64,000 nt of DNA, taken from Bradyrhizobium sp. CCGUVB4N. Lineage in GTDB: Bacteria > Pseudomonadota > Alphaproteobacteria > Rhizobiales > Xanthobacteraceae. The DNA lies in NCBI RefSeq assembly GCF_024199945.1, contig NZ_JANADP010000001.1, forward strand, positions 5,642,001 through 5,706,000, in the 5' to 3' direction. Shown piece by piece: positions 51,582 to 60,266 of this stretch (the stretch's first letter is position 1; every line of letters begins with the position of its first letter). The notes under the pieces are model-generated. The model worked only from the letters and a program-made list of their open reading frames with translations, made no database searches and was not told where the DNA came from. The translations under genes and the position numbers were made by a program.

Positions 51582-53027
51582 CTGACCCCGCCAAGCCCCC
51601 CGCCTGTCATCGTCTGGTTTCGCGACGACCTTCGTCTGTCCGATCATCCCGCCCTCCATGCCGCCGCCAAGACCGGCGCGCCGGTGATCTGCCTCTACGT
51701 CCTGGACGACGCAGCCGGACGGGCACCCGGGGGCGCAACGCGCTGGTGGCTGGCGCAATCGCTGCGCGCACTCGGCGCCGATATCGCGGCGCGCGGCGGA
51801 TCGCTGGTCCTGCGCAAGGGACCGGCTGCGAGGGTGATCCCCGACGTGGCACGTGAGAGCCGCGCCGGCGCGGTCTATTGGAATACGATCGCTCAGGGCC
51901 CACATCAGGCCGTCGGGAAACAGCTCGAAGCAGCGCTGGCAAAGCTCGGCGTGGACTCGCAAAGTTTTCCCGGCGACTTGCTGGTTCCGCCCTCGGCGAT
52001 CCGCAACAAGGAAGGCCGGGGCCTGCGCGTGTTCACGCCGTTCTGGCGGCGGGTGCTGTCGCTCGGCGATCCACCCAAACCGCTGCCCGCACCAAAGGAG
52101 CTTCGCCCAGCCGCGAAGATCGCGAGTGACAGCCTCGAGAGCTGGAAGCTCGAGCCGACCAAGCCAGACTGGGCCGGCGGCCTGCGGGAGAGCTGGACGC
52201 CCGGCGAAGCCTCAGCACGTGCAAGATTGCGCGACTTCCTCAAGCACACCGCGCGCACCTATGTCGGCGACCGCGATCGCCCGGATCGCGAGGGCACCTC
52301 AGGTCTCTCGCCGCATTTGCGGTTCGGCGAGCTCAGCCCGCGCCAGGTCTTTCACGCCGCGCGGTTTGCCGCGGCGGAGAATCCGGCGATCGGATCCGGC
52401 ATCGACAAGTTCCTGAGCGAGCTCGGCTGGCGCGAGTTCTGCCGCCACCTGCTCCACGATCATGCGAACCTCGCCACCGAGAACCTGCAAGGCAGCTTCG
52501 ACGACTTCCCCTGGAAGTCCGACAAGAAGGCGCTTGCCGCCTGGCAGCACGGCCGCACCGGCTATCCCATCGTCGATGCCGGCATGCGCGAGCTTTGGCA
52601 CACCGGTGTGATGCACAATCGAGTCCGGATGGTGGTCGCCTCGTTCCTGGTCAAGCATCTCCTGATCGACTGGCGCGACGGCGAAGCGTGGTTCTGGGAC
52701 ACGTTGGTCGATGCGGATGCCGGCAGCAATCCGGCCAACTGGCAATGGGTCGCCGGCTGCGGCGCCGACGCCGCGCCCTACTTCCGCGTGTTCAACCCAA
52801 CGCTCCAGGGCGAGAAGTTCGATCCTGACGGAACCTATGTCCGACGCTGGGTACCGGAACTGAAAGACGTGCCGGCGAAGCTGATCCATCAGCCCTGGCA
52901 GGCGACACCAATCGAGCTTGCGAGCGCCGGCGTCACGCTCGGCAAGACCTATCCGCAACCGATCGTCGATCATGCCAGGGGACGCGAGCGCGCGCTCGCC
53001 GCTTACGCCAAGATCCGCAAAGGTTGA
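51582..53027 (+). CDS. phr: Deoxyribodipyrimidine photolyase with apparent CTG start
   Basis: 481 residues if started at CTG 51582. The conserved photolyase N-terminus VIVWFRDDLRLSDHPAL lies at codons 10-26, but this frame has no ATG, GTG or TTG between the TAA stop at 51522-51524 and GTG 51684, which would cut it off. CTG 51582 has GAGGA 6 bases upstream. The FAD domain signatures LVDADAGSNPANWQWVAG and YFRVFNPTLQG are intact, so it should repair cyclobutane pyrimidine dimers with blue light. Confidence 0.92.
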   Translation: MTPPSPPPVIVWFRDDLRLSDHPALHAAAKTGAPVICLYVLDDAAGRAPGGATRWWLAQSLRALGADIAARGGSLVLRKGPAARVIPDVARESRAGAVYWNTIAQGPHQAVGKQLEAALAKLGVDSQSFPGDLLVPPSAIRNKEGRGLRVFTPFWRRVLSLGDPPKPLPAPKELRPAAKIASDSLESWKLEPTKPDWAGGLRESWTPGEASARARLRDFLKHTARTYVGDRDRPDREGTSGLSPHLRFGELSPRQVFHAARFAAAENPAIGSGIDKFLSELGWREFCRHLLHDHANLATENLQGSFDDFPWKSDKKALAAWQHGRTGYPIVDAGMRELWHTGVMHNRVRMVVASFLVKHLLIDWRDGEAWFWDTLVDADAGSNPANWQWVAGCGADAAPYFRVFNPTLQGEKFDPDGTYVRRWVPELKDVPAKLIHQPWQATPIELASAGVTLGKTYPQPIVDHARGRERALAAYAKIRKG

Positions 53028-53095
53028 GCGTTGCTTTGACACAATGATGAAACCCGCTATCGTCATCGCTCCATACAAACCGTGGGGGACACGAT

Positions 53096-53395
53096 ATGGA
53101 CGATGACAAGCCGATCACCGAGCAGGCGATGGAGACGATCACCAGCGCCGTGGAAGCGACCAAGGACGCAGCGGTCACCGCCGTGAAGAAGGTGAAGAAG
53201 GCCGCCAAGAAGGTCGCGAAGAAGGTCGCGCCGAAGAAGGCAAAGAAGGCTTCCAAGAAGAAGGCCAAAAAGGCCGCCAAGAAGTCGTCGAAGAAGGCGG
53301 CCAAGAAGTCCGCGAAGAAGGCCGCCAAAAAGACCGCTAACAAAAAGACCGCTAAGAAGGCTGCCAAGAAGAAGGCCAAGAAGGCCAGGCGCTGA
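53096..53395 (+). CDS. Lysine/alanine-rich histone-H1-like protein
   Basis: 99 residues. An acidic/neutral start (DDDKPITEQAMETITSAV) is followed by about 70 residues made almost only of Lys and Ala with Lys-Lys-Ala repeats, ending KKAKKARR. It resembles eukaryotic H1 C-terminal tails and bacterial H1-like DNA-binding proteins. The ATG follows GGGGGA. Probably binds DNA and adjusts nucleoid compaction. Confidence 0.85.
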   Translation: MDDDKPITEQAMETITSAVEATKDAAVTAVKKVKKAAKKVAKKVAPKKAKKASKKKAKKAAKKSSKKAAKKSAKKAAKKTANKKTAKKAAKKKAKKARR

Positions 53396-53412
53396 TCGCG
53401 GCGCGACGAGGT

Positions 53413-53434
53413 CTCCGGGTGCGGGCGCCCGGAG
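53413..53434. terminator. Hairpin between convergent genes
   Basis: CTCCGGG-N8-CCCGGAG between the histone-like gene and the minus-strand hypothetical gene. Confidence 0.55.
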
Positions 53435-53452
53435 ATGTCTGCTCTCGAGGCC

Positions 53453-54196
53453 CTAGCCTCTCCGCTTCGACGCGCGCCGGCCCGGGTGGTGCTTTCCCTT
53501 CGGATCGCGAAACTCGCTGCGATGGCCGCGCCGGTCTTCAGCGTTGAAGCGCCGCCGCTTTGCGGGTGAGCCGAACGCCTTGATCACCTTCCTCCCGTTG
53601 ACCTTCTTGATGACGTAGCCACCCTCGGTCATCGAGAACGGCGCCTTCAGCGTTCCCTTGTGATCGAACTTGGTACCACGGGGATGCTTGAATGGCTCGA
53701 ACCAGGACGGATAGACGAAGTTCGACATCGGCAAGCCGTCGACGTCGAAGGAGTCCTCCTCCACCGCGTCGCAGACCTCATAGGCATATTGGGTATTCGG
53801 ATTCTTGTCGGCCCAGAGATTGGCCATGGGGTCGAGCACCATCTCGAACAGCTCGTGCGAGGCCGCAACACTGATCGGCTCGTCGCCCAACGCCTTGACG
53901 AAGATCTTCGAGATCGGCTGGCCGCGGTGGGTCAGTTCGTGCCGCCCGAGCATGTTCTTATGCAAGGCATCGTCGAAATAGACCAGTTGCCAGTCGGTGG
54001 CCTTCGGCTTGCGCGTGACATAGAGGTCGATCGGATAGCCCCACACCGGCAGGAAATGCTTGTCGTAGCACCTCTGGAGCGCCGCGGTGAGCCGGCTCAT
54101 ATCGCGATCGCCGATGGATTCCCTGGCGTAGTTGATGCAGGCAATCCGAACCGGCCTCAGGGACTTGCCGAGCAGTGCGCGCTTCGCCTTCTTCAT
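53453..54196 (-). CDS. Conserved protein with HExxE and basic C-terminus
   Basis: 247 residues. Contains ASHELFEMVLDP (His-Glu-x-x-x-Glu spacing recalls zinc-binding helices), YPIDLYVTRKP and a very basic C-terminal 40 residues. A family seen in Bradyrhizobium and relatives, function unknown; may be metal-binding or nucleic-acid-binding. ATG 54196 is preferred over the longer reading. Confidence 0.78.
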   Translation of the reverse strand: MKKAKRALLGKSLRPVRIACINYARESIGDRDMSRLTAALQRCYDKHFLPVWGYPIDLYVTRKPKATDWQLVYFDDALHKNMLGRHELTHRGQPISKIFVKALGDEPISVAASHELFEMVLDPMANLWADKNPNTQYAYEVCDAVEEDSFDVDGLPMSNFVYPSWFEPFKHPRGTKFDHKGTLKAPFSMTEGGYVIKKVNGRKVIKAFGSPAKRRRFNAEDRRGHRSEFRDPKGKHHPGRRASKRRG

Positions 54197-54284
54197 GGAA
54201 ATCACCGCGTGAAAGGGCAACTGAAATGCGGCAAGCCTAGCACGAACGCGACGCGCACGTCAGGGATGTATTCCGGCAACGGGC

Positions 54285-55163
54285 CTACGCTCCGAAGCGC
54301 CGGTTGACCACGAACACCGCGGCCGCGCACATCGCCATGCCGCCGATCGCCAGCGCATCGAGCTTCTCGCCGAACAGCAGATAGGCCATCAGCGCGGTCA
54401 CCGCGGGCACCAGATAGAACAGGCTCGCAACCGACGTCGCCGCCGCGTGGCGGATCAACCAGTACAACAGCCCGATCGACCCGATCGAGAGCGCGACCGC
54501 AAGCCAGCCGAGCGCAAGCACGAACTCCCGCGTCCAGTGCACGACGCGGTCCTCGAACAGGAAGGCGCCGACCGTGAAGAAGATCGTGACGGCCACATAC
54601 TGGACGAGGTTGCCCGCGCGCCAATCGATGTGATTGCAGTAGCGGCGCTGATAGAGCGTGCCGAGCGTGATGCTGATCAGCGAGACCACCGAAGCGAGCC
54701 AGCCGAGCCCCGCCTCGCCGGTCATGGGACGATTGTGCAGGATCAGCGCCACGCCGCCGAGACCGAGCAGCAAACCGCCCCATTGCACCGGCGTCACCTT
54801 CTCGCCGAGCCAGCGGTTGGCGATGGTCGATGTCAGGATCGGCTGCAGGCCGGGAATGAGCGCGGAGAGCCCCGCCGGAATCGAATGCGCGATCGCAATC
54901 GCGGTGCCGCCGAGATAGAAGCCGTGAACGAGAATACCGGCGACGGCACTGTGCGCGATGCCGATACGGTCAGGCCATTTCGGGCGGGCAATCGCCGCAA
55001 TGATCGCCATCAGCACGACCACCACCGCCATGCGGATGGCGAGATAGGTCAAGGGATCGGCGTTGTTGATGACGTATTTGGTGCCGATGAAGCCGGTGCT
55101 CCACAGCAGCACGAACAGCACCGGCGCCGCCCGCGCGGCCAGATTTTCCTGGTTATGATTCAT
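54285..55163 (-). CDS. EamA/DMT-family exporter (two EamA units)
   Basis: 292 residues, ten helices in two EamA repeats (LLWSTGFIGTKYVINNADPL; TSTIANRWLGEKVTPVQWGG at the end of the first unit). Relatives export amino acids, purines or nucleosides. Start ATG 55163. Substrate unknown. Confidence 0.9.
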   Translation of the reverse strand: MNHNQENLAARAAPVLFVLLWSTGFIGTKYVINNADPLTYLAIRMAVVVVLMAIIAAIARPKWPDRIGIAHSAVAGILVHGFYLGGTAIAIAHSIPAGLSALIPGLQPILTSTIANRWLGEKVTPVQWGGLLLGLGGVALILHNRPMTGEAGLGWLASVVSLISITLGTLYQRRYCNHIDWRAGNLVQYVAVTIFFTVGAFLFEDRVVHWTREFVLALGWLAVALSIGSIGLLYWLIRHAAATSVASLFYLVPAVTALMAYLLFGEKLDALAIGGMAMCAAAVFVVNRRFGA

Positions 55164-55251
55164 TGCCGCCCTCATTGCCCGAGTGGTGGCGGTGCGGCAA
55201 TGCGAATTTCGGATGCTGCGCTGCGAGGGAGACGCGGCTCGGATCAGCCGA

Positions 55252-55698
55252 TCACCATTCTTCCGGACAGGGATCGATGATCTTCCAGAGCTCGACGCCG
55301 TTCTTGATCTTCTTCATGTCGGTGGTGAGCCCGCCATTGCGTCGGATCCAGTCCTTCACCGTGTCAGGATAGTAGGACATCAGGTCGGACGTCCCTTCCG
55401 AGCTCGTGACCTTGATGCCGAAGGTGAAGGCCTTGTCGTAATAGGCTTGATGGAAGCCGAGGCTCGCGCGCGGCGTCACGCAGATCTTGTTCATCGGCAC
55501 GATGCCGAGCACCAGCGTGCAGGCCGAATTGCAGATGCCATCGATGATGACCCGCTCGCCCTTGTCGCGGACGCGCTTGTACTTGACCTTGTACTCCTCG
55601 ACGTAGCCGCCATGGTCGCGGGTGATGTGCAGTTCCGCGCGCGCTGGCGTGGCAGCAGCGACGAAGAGCAACAGCAGGCTGAGGAGCGTGATGCGCAT
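55252..55698 (-). CDS. Secreted ClpP-like-fold protein (COG3904 type)
   Basis: 148 residues: signal peptide MRITLLSLLLLFVAAATPARA, then VIIDGICNSACTLVLGIVP and RASLGFHQAYYD, resembling the COG3904 family with a ClpP/crotonase-like core and a Cys pair. Function unknown; the Ser/His arrangement (NSACT, FHQ) could be catalytic. ATG 55698 is chosen by the signal peptide. Confidence 0.8.
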   Translation of the reverse strand: MRITLLSLLLLFVAAATPARAELHITRDHGGYVEEYKVKYKRVRDKGERVIIDGICNSACTLVLGIVPMNKICVTPRASLGFHQAYYDKAFTFGIKVTSSEGTSDLMSYYPDTVKDWIRRNGGLTTDMKKIKNGVELWKIIDPCPEEW

Positions 55699-55996
55699 GG
55701 CAGCGTGACGACGAAACCCTTGCAGGAACGAACCGGCCGCGACGAGCCCCCAAGGAAAACCCCGGGCCGGGAGGAATCTTAAACCGAATTCTCTTTGGCC
55801 ATACTTGTGTGGGGAATTCGTTAAGCATCCCGAAAAGGCCAAAAATGGGCAGGCTTCGGCCCCGGTTCCGGCAATTCTGTCACACCCACCCGGGAATCTG
55901 CCCGATCTGCCCCGATTTCCGGGCCTGGGACGGGTGCCTCGGCGGCCCGAAATGGCTATAGATGGGAGACTTATTCGCGGGTTCCGGAGAATCGAG

Positions 55997-56260
55997 ATGA
56001 GCAAGTTGAAGCTTGTAGCCGCGGTTGCTGCCCTGTCGGCCGCAATCCTTGCCCCTGGCCTTGCGGAGGCACGGGGACATCACCGGCACCACCGCTACTA
56101 CGCCAACCCGCTACCCTACCCGATCAGCTATCTGCACAATTACGGCCCGGGCATCACTCCCGGCACCTTCGCCTTCTATAATGGCCCGTCGACCAACCAC
56201 TGCTACCAGAGCGCGGCCGCCTATGTCGGCCAGGACCGCCGGCGGCACCCCTGCTTCTGA
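55997..56260 (+). CDS. Small secreted His/Tyr-rich protein
   Basis: 87 residues: signal peptide SKLKLVAAVAALSAAILAP, then GHHRHHRYYANPLPYPISYL and HCYQSAAAYVGQDRRRHPCF with two Cys. Common in Bradyrhizobium; may bind metal. CGGAGA precedes ATG 55997. Confidence 0.8.
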   Translation: MSKLKLVAAVAALSAAILAPGLAEARGHHRHHRYYANPLPYPISYLHNYGPGITPGTFAFYNGPSTNHCYQSAAAYVGQDRRRHPCF

Positions 56261-56608
56261 GGGCGCGGCTGCGTTGTCTTGCGGCGGGCGGCCTCACCGG
56301 TGGCCCCCGCAGCACCTGCTTCTCGATCTGATAGACCGGCCGCTTGACGAGGTTCTTTCCCACCTCGTCCCGGAGCGCCGAGCGTCCGCTGCACACGACG
56401 ATCCAATCCTGACAAGCCCACTCTTCGAATTTGGCGGAAGATTGCCCGTGACGACAAGGTTACGGATGAAGCCGCGCCGCCGGATTGCGTAGAAACAAGG
56501 ATACCAATGGATGTCCTGCGGGCAGTCGAAGCATTGGTCACACGCGAGAACCTGGGATACTCTTGCTGAGTTGAGGTCAGGCCTGCGGCGGGCAAGCTGA
56601 AGATTTGT
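56261..56608 (-). pseudogene. Frameshifted conserved gene remnant
   Basis: One frame reads LACDQCFDCPQDIHWYPCFY...GNLPP and then a second frame continues KFEEWACQDWIVVCSGRSAL...VGKNLVKRPVYQIEKQVL. Both halves look like one protein; adding a single C in the GCC-AAATTC stretch (around 56430-56435) joins them in frame. No ATG/GTG/TTG starts the upstream frame, so the 5' end is also unclear. Product family not identified. The 3' end may extend a little into the neighbouring gene. Confidence 0.45.
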
Positions 56609-56691
56609 TCATCAGCATTACATTTCGGTTCTGCCACAATTTGATCAGAACAACTTCGATACCCTGTATCGCGTAAGCGGAGGAAGACATT

Positions 56692-56979
56692 ATGAAGCTT
56701 AAGATCGGCCTCGTCGTCGCGTCCCTTTTCGGTGCCATCGCGGCATCGCCGACGGCGTCAGCCATGCCCGTTGCGCCCGCGCCTGCGGCACCGCAGGTTT
56801 CAAACGTCGAGCAGGTCCGTATGGTCTGCGACGCTTGGGGGCGCTGTTTCTGGCGTCCGAATTATTATGGATATTACGGCGCGCCGGCGCCGTATTACGG
56901 CCCCCGATATTATGGACCGCCGCGCTATTATGGCCCGCGTGTCTATGGGCCCGGCTATTACGGCTATCGCCGCTGGTGA
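56692..56979 (+). CDS. Secreted Tyr/Gly/Pro-rich protein (GCG_CRPN-like)
   Basis: 95 residues: signal peptide ending ASPTASA, then MVCDAWGRCFWRPNYYG and a YYGPRYYGPPRYYGPR-type repeat tail. Resembles the GCG_CRPN prefix-to-repeats proteins annotated in Bradyrhizobium. Surface role suspected. A terminator hairpin follows. Confidence 0.82.
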   Translation: MKLKIGLVVASLFGAIAASPTASAMPVAPAPAAPQVSNVEQVRMVCDAWGRCFWRPNYYGYYGAPAPYYGPRYYGPPRYYGPRVYGPGYYGYRRW

Positions 56980-56987
56980 AATCTGAG

Positions 56988-57004
56988 GGGGCCCTCCGGG
57001 CCCC
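56988..57004 (+). terminator. Terminator hairpin
   Basis: GGGGCCC-TCC-GGGCCCC, 9 bases after the stop of the Tyr/Gly-rich gene, followed by TTCGC. Confidence 0.6.
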
Positions 57005-57054
57005 TTCGCATTTGCGAGATCGCGGTGGCGCTCTCGCCTGGAGCAATTCCAAAA

Positions 57055-57068
57055 CTGATCTAGATCAA
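57055..57068 (+). promoter_or_regulatory. Candidate FixK/FNR-type box
   Basis: CTGAT-CTAG-ATCAA differs from the TTGAT-N4-ATCAA consensus at one base. Its centre is 40.5 bases before the start codon of the 57-codon gene that follows, the usual distance from a transcription start for class II activation, which would make that mRNA leaderless. Confidence 0.5.
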
Positions 57069-57101
57069 AGATGAAATTCGTCGCGCAGCCATTCTGTGCC
57101 G

Positions 57102-57275
57102 ATGGCCGATCTGATTGTTTTCCGGTGCCCGCAGACGGGCATGAACGTGCAAACCCATCTCGAGAAGCGGCAGGGACGCGAGGGGCGAAGCTTCGAGTCC
57201 TTCGCCTGCCCTGCCTGTACGCGGCTCCATTTCATTGACCTCACAACGGGTCAACCTATGAGCCGAGACCGTTGA
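57102..57275 (+). CDS. 57-residue Cys-motif protein
   Basis: Short gene with MADLIVFRCPQTGMNVQTHL and then FACPACTRLHFIDLTTGQP, i.e. a Cys-Pro near the start and a Cys-x-x-Cys later, likely a small zinc-binding fold. I recall such short proteins in Bradyrhizobium. A FixK-type box upstream suggests control by low oxygen. GTG 57096 is an alternative start. Confidence 0.72.
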   Translation: MADLIVFRCPQTGMNVQTHLEKRQGREGRSFESFACPACTRLHFIDLTTGQPMSRDR

Positions 57276-57421
57276 CGGTGACATCAATCCGATCATCCTC
57301 GTGGGATGATGTCCGCAATATTACGGCATGGAATCCTGTTTACTGAATCGTCCTGTTTCGCCATTGATGGCCATGTACTGACGTTCATTTTATTGTCACA
57401 TTGCAGCATCCGGCCAGACGC

Positions 57422-58426
57422 ATGTTCTTCGACGCTCTCGCCCCATCCTCCGCGCTCCAACTGACCCGGTTCACCGACGTCGACGCGTTTCGACCGGCTG
57501 AATCACTGGAAGACGCCCGGAGCATTCCGCTCGACGTCGCAAATTTCGCCGCGGCGCGAGCGATCGTGAACCTGCCGGCCTGCCGCATCATCGTGGCGCG
57601 GTCGTTTGCACGCATCCTGGAGACCACCTATCGCGCGCCGGGCGGCATGGTCATCCTGCCGATGAGCGATGATCTGCGCGCCAGTTCGAGCGGCATGGAT
57701 CTCGACGCGCGCTTTTTCGTCGCCTTGCGCGGCAATCATCACTGCCATTTCGTCGAGCCCAAGATCAATCATCATGCACTGATCATGTTCTCGCCTACGC
57801 TCAGGGATCGCGGCTGGTTCGATCGCGCCGACGCGTTGTGGGTTCGCATCGCCGACCCGGTTGCGCATCTCTATGCGCGACAGCTTGTGCTCGACATCCT
57901 CAGGACCGCGTCGTTCGCGCCGCACATGTTCGAGACCACGGAAGCCGCCAGCCATCTCCAGGAGGGGCTGTTGCTCGCTTTCGACGACCTGTTTCGAACG
58001 AACCCATTGTCGGAGCGTAGCGCCCCGAATGCGGGTGCGCGATCCGCCAGGCTCGTGCAGCAGATCGACGACTACGTCGCAGCCTATCCGACCGCCCCGA
58101 TCTATACGGCCGATCTCGCCGGTGAGTTCGGCGTCTCGATCCGGACCCTCGGCGGTGCCGTAGCCAAGGTGCGCGGCATGAGCCTGCATCAATACATCCG
58201 CCTGAAGCGGCTGTGGGCCACCCGCACGCAGCTCCTCAGGAGCGGTGGCGCGTCGGTCGCCTCGTGCGCGCGCGCCCAGGGCTTTCATCACCTCGGCGAG
58301 TTTGCCGCAGCATACCGCGCGACCTTCCACGAGGCGCCCTCGGACACGCTGGCGCGGGCCCGCTCGCGCACGGCTGCTCCGGAACAAGTGCTGATGAACC
58401 ACGTTGCCAGTGCCGGACAGTTTTGA
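57422..58426 (+). CDS. AraC-family regulator
   Basis: About 334 residues: N-terminal AraC-binding-like domain and C-terminal double HTH (ADLAGEFGVSIRTLGGAVA, MSLHQYIRLKRLW, CARAQGFHHLGEFAAAYRATF). ATG 57422 or TTG 57401 may be the start; neither has a good ribosome site. Target unknown. Confidence 0.87.
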   Translation: MFFDALAPSSALQLTRFTDVDAFRPAESLEDARSIPLDVANFAAARAIVNLPACRIIVARSFARILETTYRAPGGMVILPMSDDLRASSSGMDLDARFFVALRGNHHCHFVEPKINHHALIMFSPTLRDRGWFDRADALWVRIADPVAHLYARQLVLDILRTASFAPHMFETTEAASHLQEGLLLAFDDLFRTNPLSERSAPNAGARSARLVQQIDDYVAAYPTAPIYTADLAGEFGVSIRTLGGAVAKVRGMSLHQYIRLKRLWATRTQLLRSGGASVASCARAQGFHHLGEFAAAYRATFHEAPSDTLARARSRTAAPEQVLMNHVASAGQF

Positions 58427-58487
58427 AGCCACGCACGTGCTGCACGGCGTTTCTTCACTGTCAGCAACCTTGGTTCAAAGGAAACGG

Positions 58488-58640
58488 ATGTCCATTAGCC
58501 GCAATCTGTTGTTTCTCATTATTGGCGCATTGGTCGTGACGGCGGGGGTACTTGGCTACAATCTCTATCAGGCGAAGAAGCAGCCTGACGGCCTCCAGAT
58601 CAACGTTGGCCCCAACGGGCTCAAGATCCAGGGCAAGTAG
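58488..58640 (+). CDS. 50-residue single-helix membrane protein
   Basis: ISRNLLFLIIGALVVTAGVL is one transmembrane helix; the tail QPDGLQINVGPNGLKIQGK is predicted to face the periplasm. AAAGGAAA precedes ATG 58488. A conserved small protein type in Bradyrhizobium, function unknown. Confidence 0.75.
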   Translation: MSISRNLLFLIIGALVVTAGVLGYNLYQAKKQPDGLQINVGPNGLKIQGK

Positions 58641-58661
58641 GCGAGATTTACGGATTGCGTG

Positions 58662-58687
58662 GTCAGGCCTGAAGGCTGTGGCCTGAC
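58662..58687. terminator. Hairpin next to tRNA-Arg
   Basis: GTCAGGCC-N10-GGCCTGAC, a perfect 8-bp stem 3 bases beyond the tRNA 3' end. No T tract, but it may end the tRNA or the upstream short gene transcript. Confidence 0.45.
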
Positions 58688-58690
58688 AAA

Positions 58691-58767
58691 TGGCGCGCTC
58701 GGAGAGATTCGAACTCCCGACCCTCGGAATCGAAATCCGATGCTCTATCCAGCTGAGCTACGAGCGC
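58691..58767 (-). tRNA. tRNA-Arg, anticodon UCG
   Basis: 77 nt cloverleaf with encoded CCA. Acceptor stem GCGCTCG/CGAGCGC, anticodon stem TCGGA/TCCGA with loop TTTCGAT (anticodon TCG), T loop TTCGAAT. Decodes CGA. Confidence 0.95.
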
Positions 58768-58871
58768 CCGGGCCCCGGTCTTGGGCCACAAACCGAAGCG
58801 CCGCTGACGCTGACTGGCAGGCCAGCTGGCTGCGACGCTCGGATCGGTTCGAATTAGCAGAGAGACCGGAC

Positions 58872-58910
58872 AATAAAAAGCCCTCCCCGCCTTTATCGAG
58901 GCGGAGCAGA
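58872..58910 (-). terminator. Rho-independent terminator
   Basis: On the minus strand: a GC-rich stem CTCCGCC...GGCGGGGAG with loop TCGATAA, then GGGC and TTTTTATTG. Ends the minus-strand gene at 58921. Confidence 0.7.
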
Positions 58911-58920
58911 GGCGCGCTTG

Positions 58921-59394
58921 TTACCAGGTCGAGTTGAAAAAACCGAAATGCGGCTGCTGTGCCACCAGCATCATCGGCTGGCCGCGCTGCGGCGCCGGAC
59001 GCGCCCGGGCCACCTTCCGTTTGGGCTGAACGGGGGCCTGAACCTGCGGAGTCTGCGTCGTTTGGGCCTGAGCTTTCGGCGTGAACTGAGCGAAAGTCTC
59101 GCGCACCCGCGCCTTTGCCGAGATGTCAGCCAGCGGGTCCGGCTGCGCAGTCGCCTGAGGCGCCGCGGCGGCGGCCGTCTGCACGACCGGCACGGCGACG
59201 GTCGGCTGGCTGGTGTCGAGTACGACACGATCAGGCAGATGACGATCGGACCGGATCCGGATCAGCGGCTGGTCATAATAGCCTGCAGTCGCAACCGCTT
59301 GCCCGGCCGGCGACGTCGGCCAAACGAAATCAGCCGCGAACAACAGTGCGAGCAGCGCTCCACCGACGAACATGAAATACCGAAAGATGGGCAT
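58921..59394 (-). CDS. Membrane-anchored Gln/Pro/Ala-rich protein
   Basis: 157 residues: N-terminal helix (YFMFVGGALLALLFAADFVW), then a low-complexity Ala/Gln/Pro linker and a short basic C-terminus (PKRKVARARPAPQRG). Known to me as a conserved Bradyrhizobium hypothetical. ATG 59394. Followed by a terminator. Confidence 0.75.
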   Translation of the reverse strand: MPIFRYFMFVGGALLALLFAADFVWPTSPAGQAVATAGYYDQPLIRIRSDRHLPDRVVLDTSQPTVAVPVVQTAAAAAPQATAQPDPLADISAKARVRETFAQFTPKAQAQTTQTPQVQAPVQPKRKVARARPAPQRGQPMMLVAQQPHFGFFNSTW

Positions 59395-59556
59395 TGGCCG
59401 CGCTCCGCCCCCCGCAATCCCCGCGTGGGCTCTTCGCCTCAACCGGCGATCCTCTAATTGGTTCCTGCACCCTGCCCTTTGGTTCAAATGGGAACGCCAA
59501 GATTCTGGCCAAGGGACTAGGACGGTAACTTTTCCGCTAGCGGAATGTCTGGCTCC

Positions 59557-60114
59557 TTAGGCGCGCCGCGCCGTGACCAGCGAACATGTCGCCTGATCGG
59601 CATTCACGTTGACGAATCCGACCGGGACGCGCGCAAAAGTCTTGCGACTCTTCATGCCGACAATGTCGGCCAGCACGCGGCCGCGGTCGGTCAGATGGCT
59701 GCCGTCGCGCCGCGTGAAGGCGCAGACGATCTCGACATCCTTAACGGCATAGTCATTGTCATTTCGCACGGTGAAGGTCACGAGCGCCTTCGAGCCGAGC
59801 CCGCCGCGCCGCCAGGTCTGCGATGAAATCTTCATCCGGTCGAGCCCGGCCGGCTCAGCAGCGGAGGTATCTGAGGCGGTTGTCGGAGCAGCTGGATCGA
59901 TGCTTGCCAGCGCCAATTTGGTCGGCTCGGTTGGCGCGACATTGCCTTCGGAGGGCGGCATCAATAGCCAGACAGCCCCGCCAACCACAAGTGCCGCCAG
60001 CAGCCACAACACGCCTCGCTTGAGCCAGACGCTTGCTGGGGAGCGGAGCCGCGGCGGCCCCTCGCCATTCCCGGCGAAGCTTCCCAATCCGATCCGGCCA
60101 AACCCTGCGTTCAT
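59557..60114 (-). CDS. Single-pass membrane protein with periplasmic beta domain
   Basis: 185 residues: N-terminal cytosolic 40 residues, helix VLWLLAALVVGGAVWLLMP, Pro/Ala/Thr linker, then a beta-rich domain (ALVTFTVRNDNDYAVKDVEI, CAFTRRDGSHLTDRG, FARVPVGFVNVNADQATC). The domain looks like an immunoglobulin-type fold. Function unknown. Confidence 0.8.
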   Translation of the reverse strand: MNAGFGRIGLGSFAGNGEGPPRLRSPASVWLKRGVLWLLAALVVGGAVWLLMPPSEGNVAPTEPTKLALASIDPAAPTTASDTSAAEPAGLDRMKISSQTWRRGGLGSKALVTFTVRNDNDYAVKDVEIVCAFTRRDGSHLTDRGRVLADIVGMKSRKTFARVPVGFVNVNADQATCSLVTARRA

Positions 60115-60266
60115 GGGTGCGTCACTCGCCTCCTTCCTCAATCCGCGAGAGGAACTAAGGTTCCCGCAAGGGCGCGAATCTCGGATAGGAGCCATGGTGG
60201 CGATCGTCGGTCGGGATCGCTAACATGCGCTGCAACATCGCGAAGACCCTATCGGGAGGAATTGAA

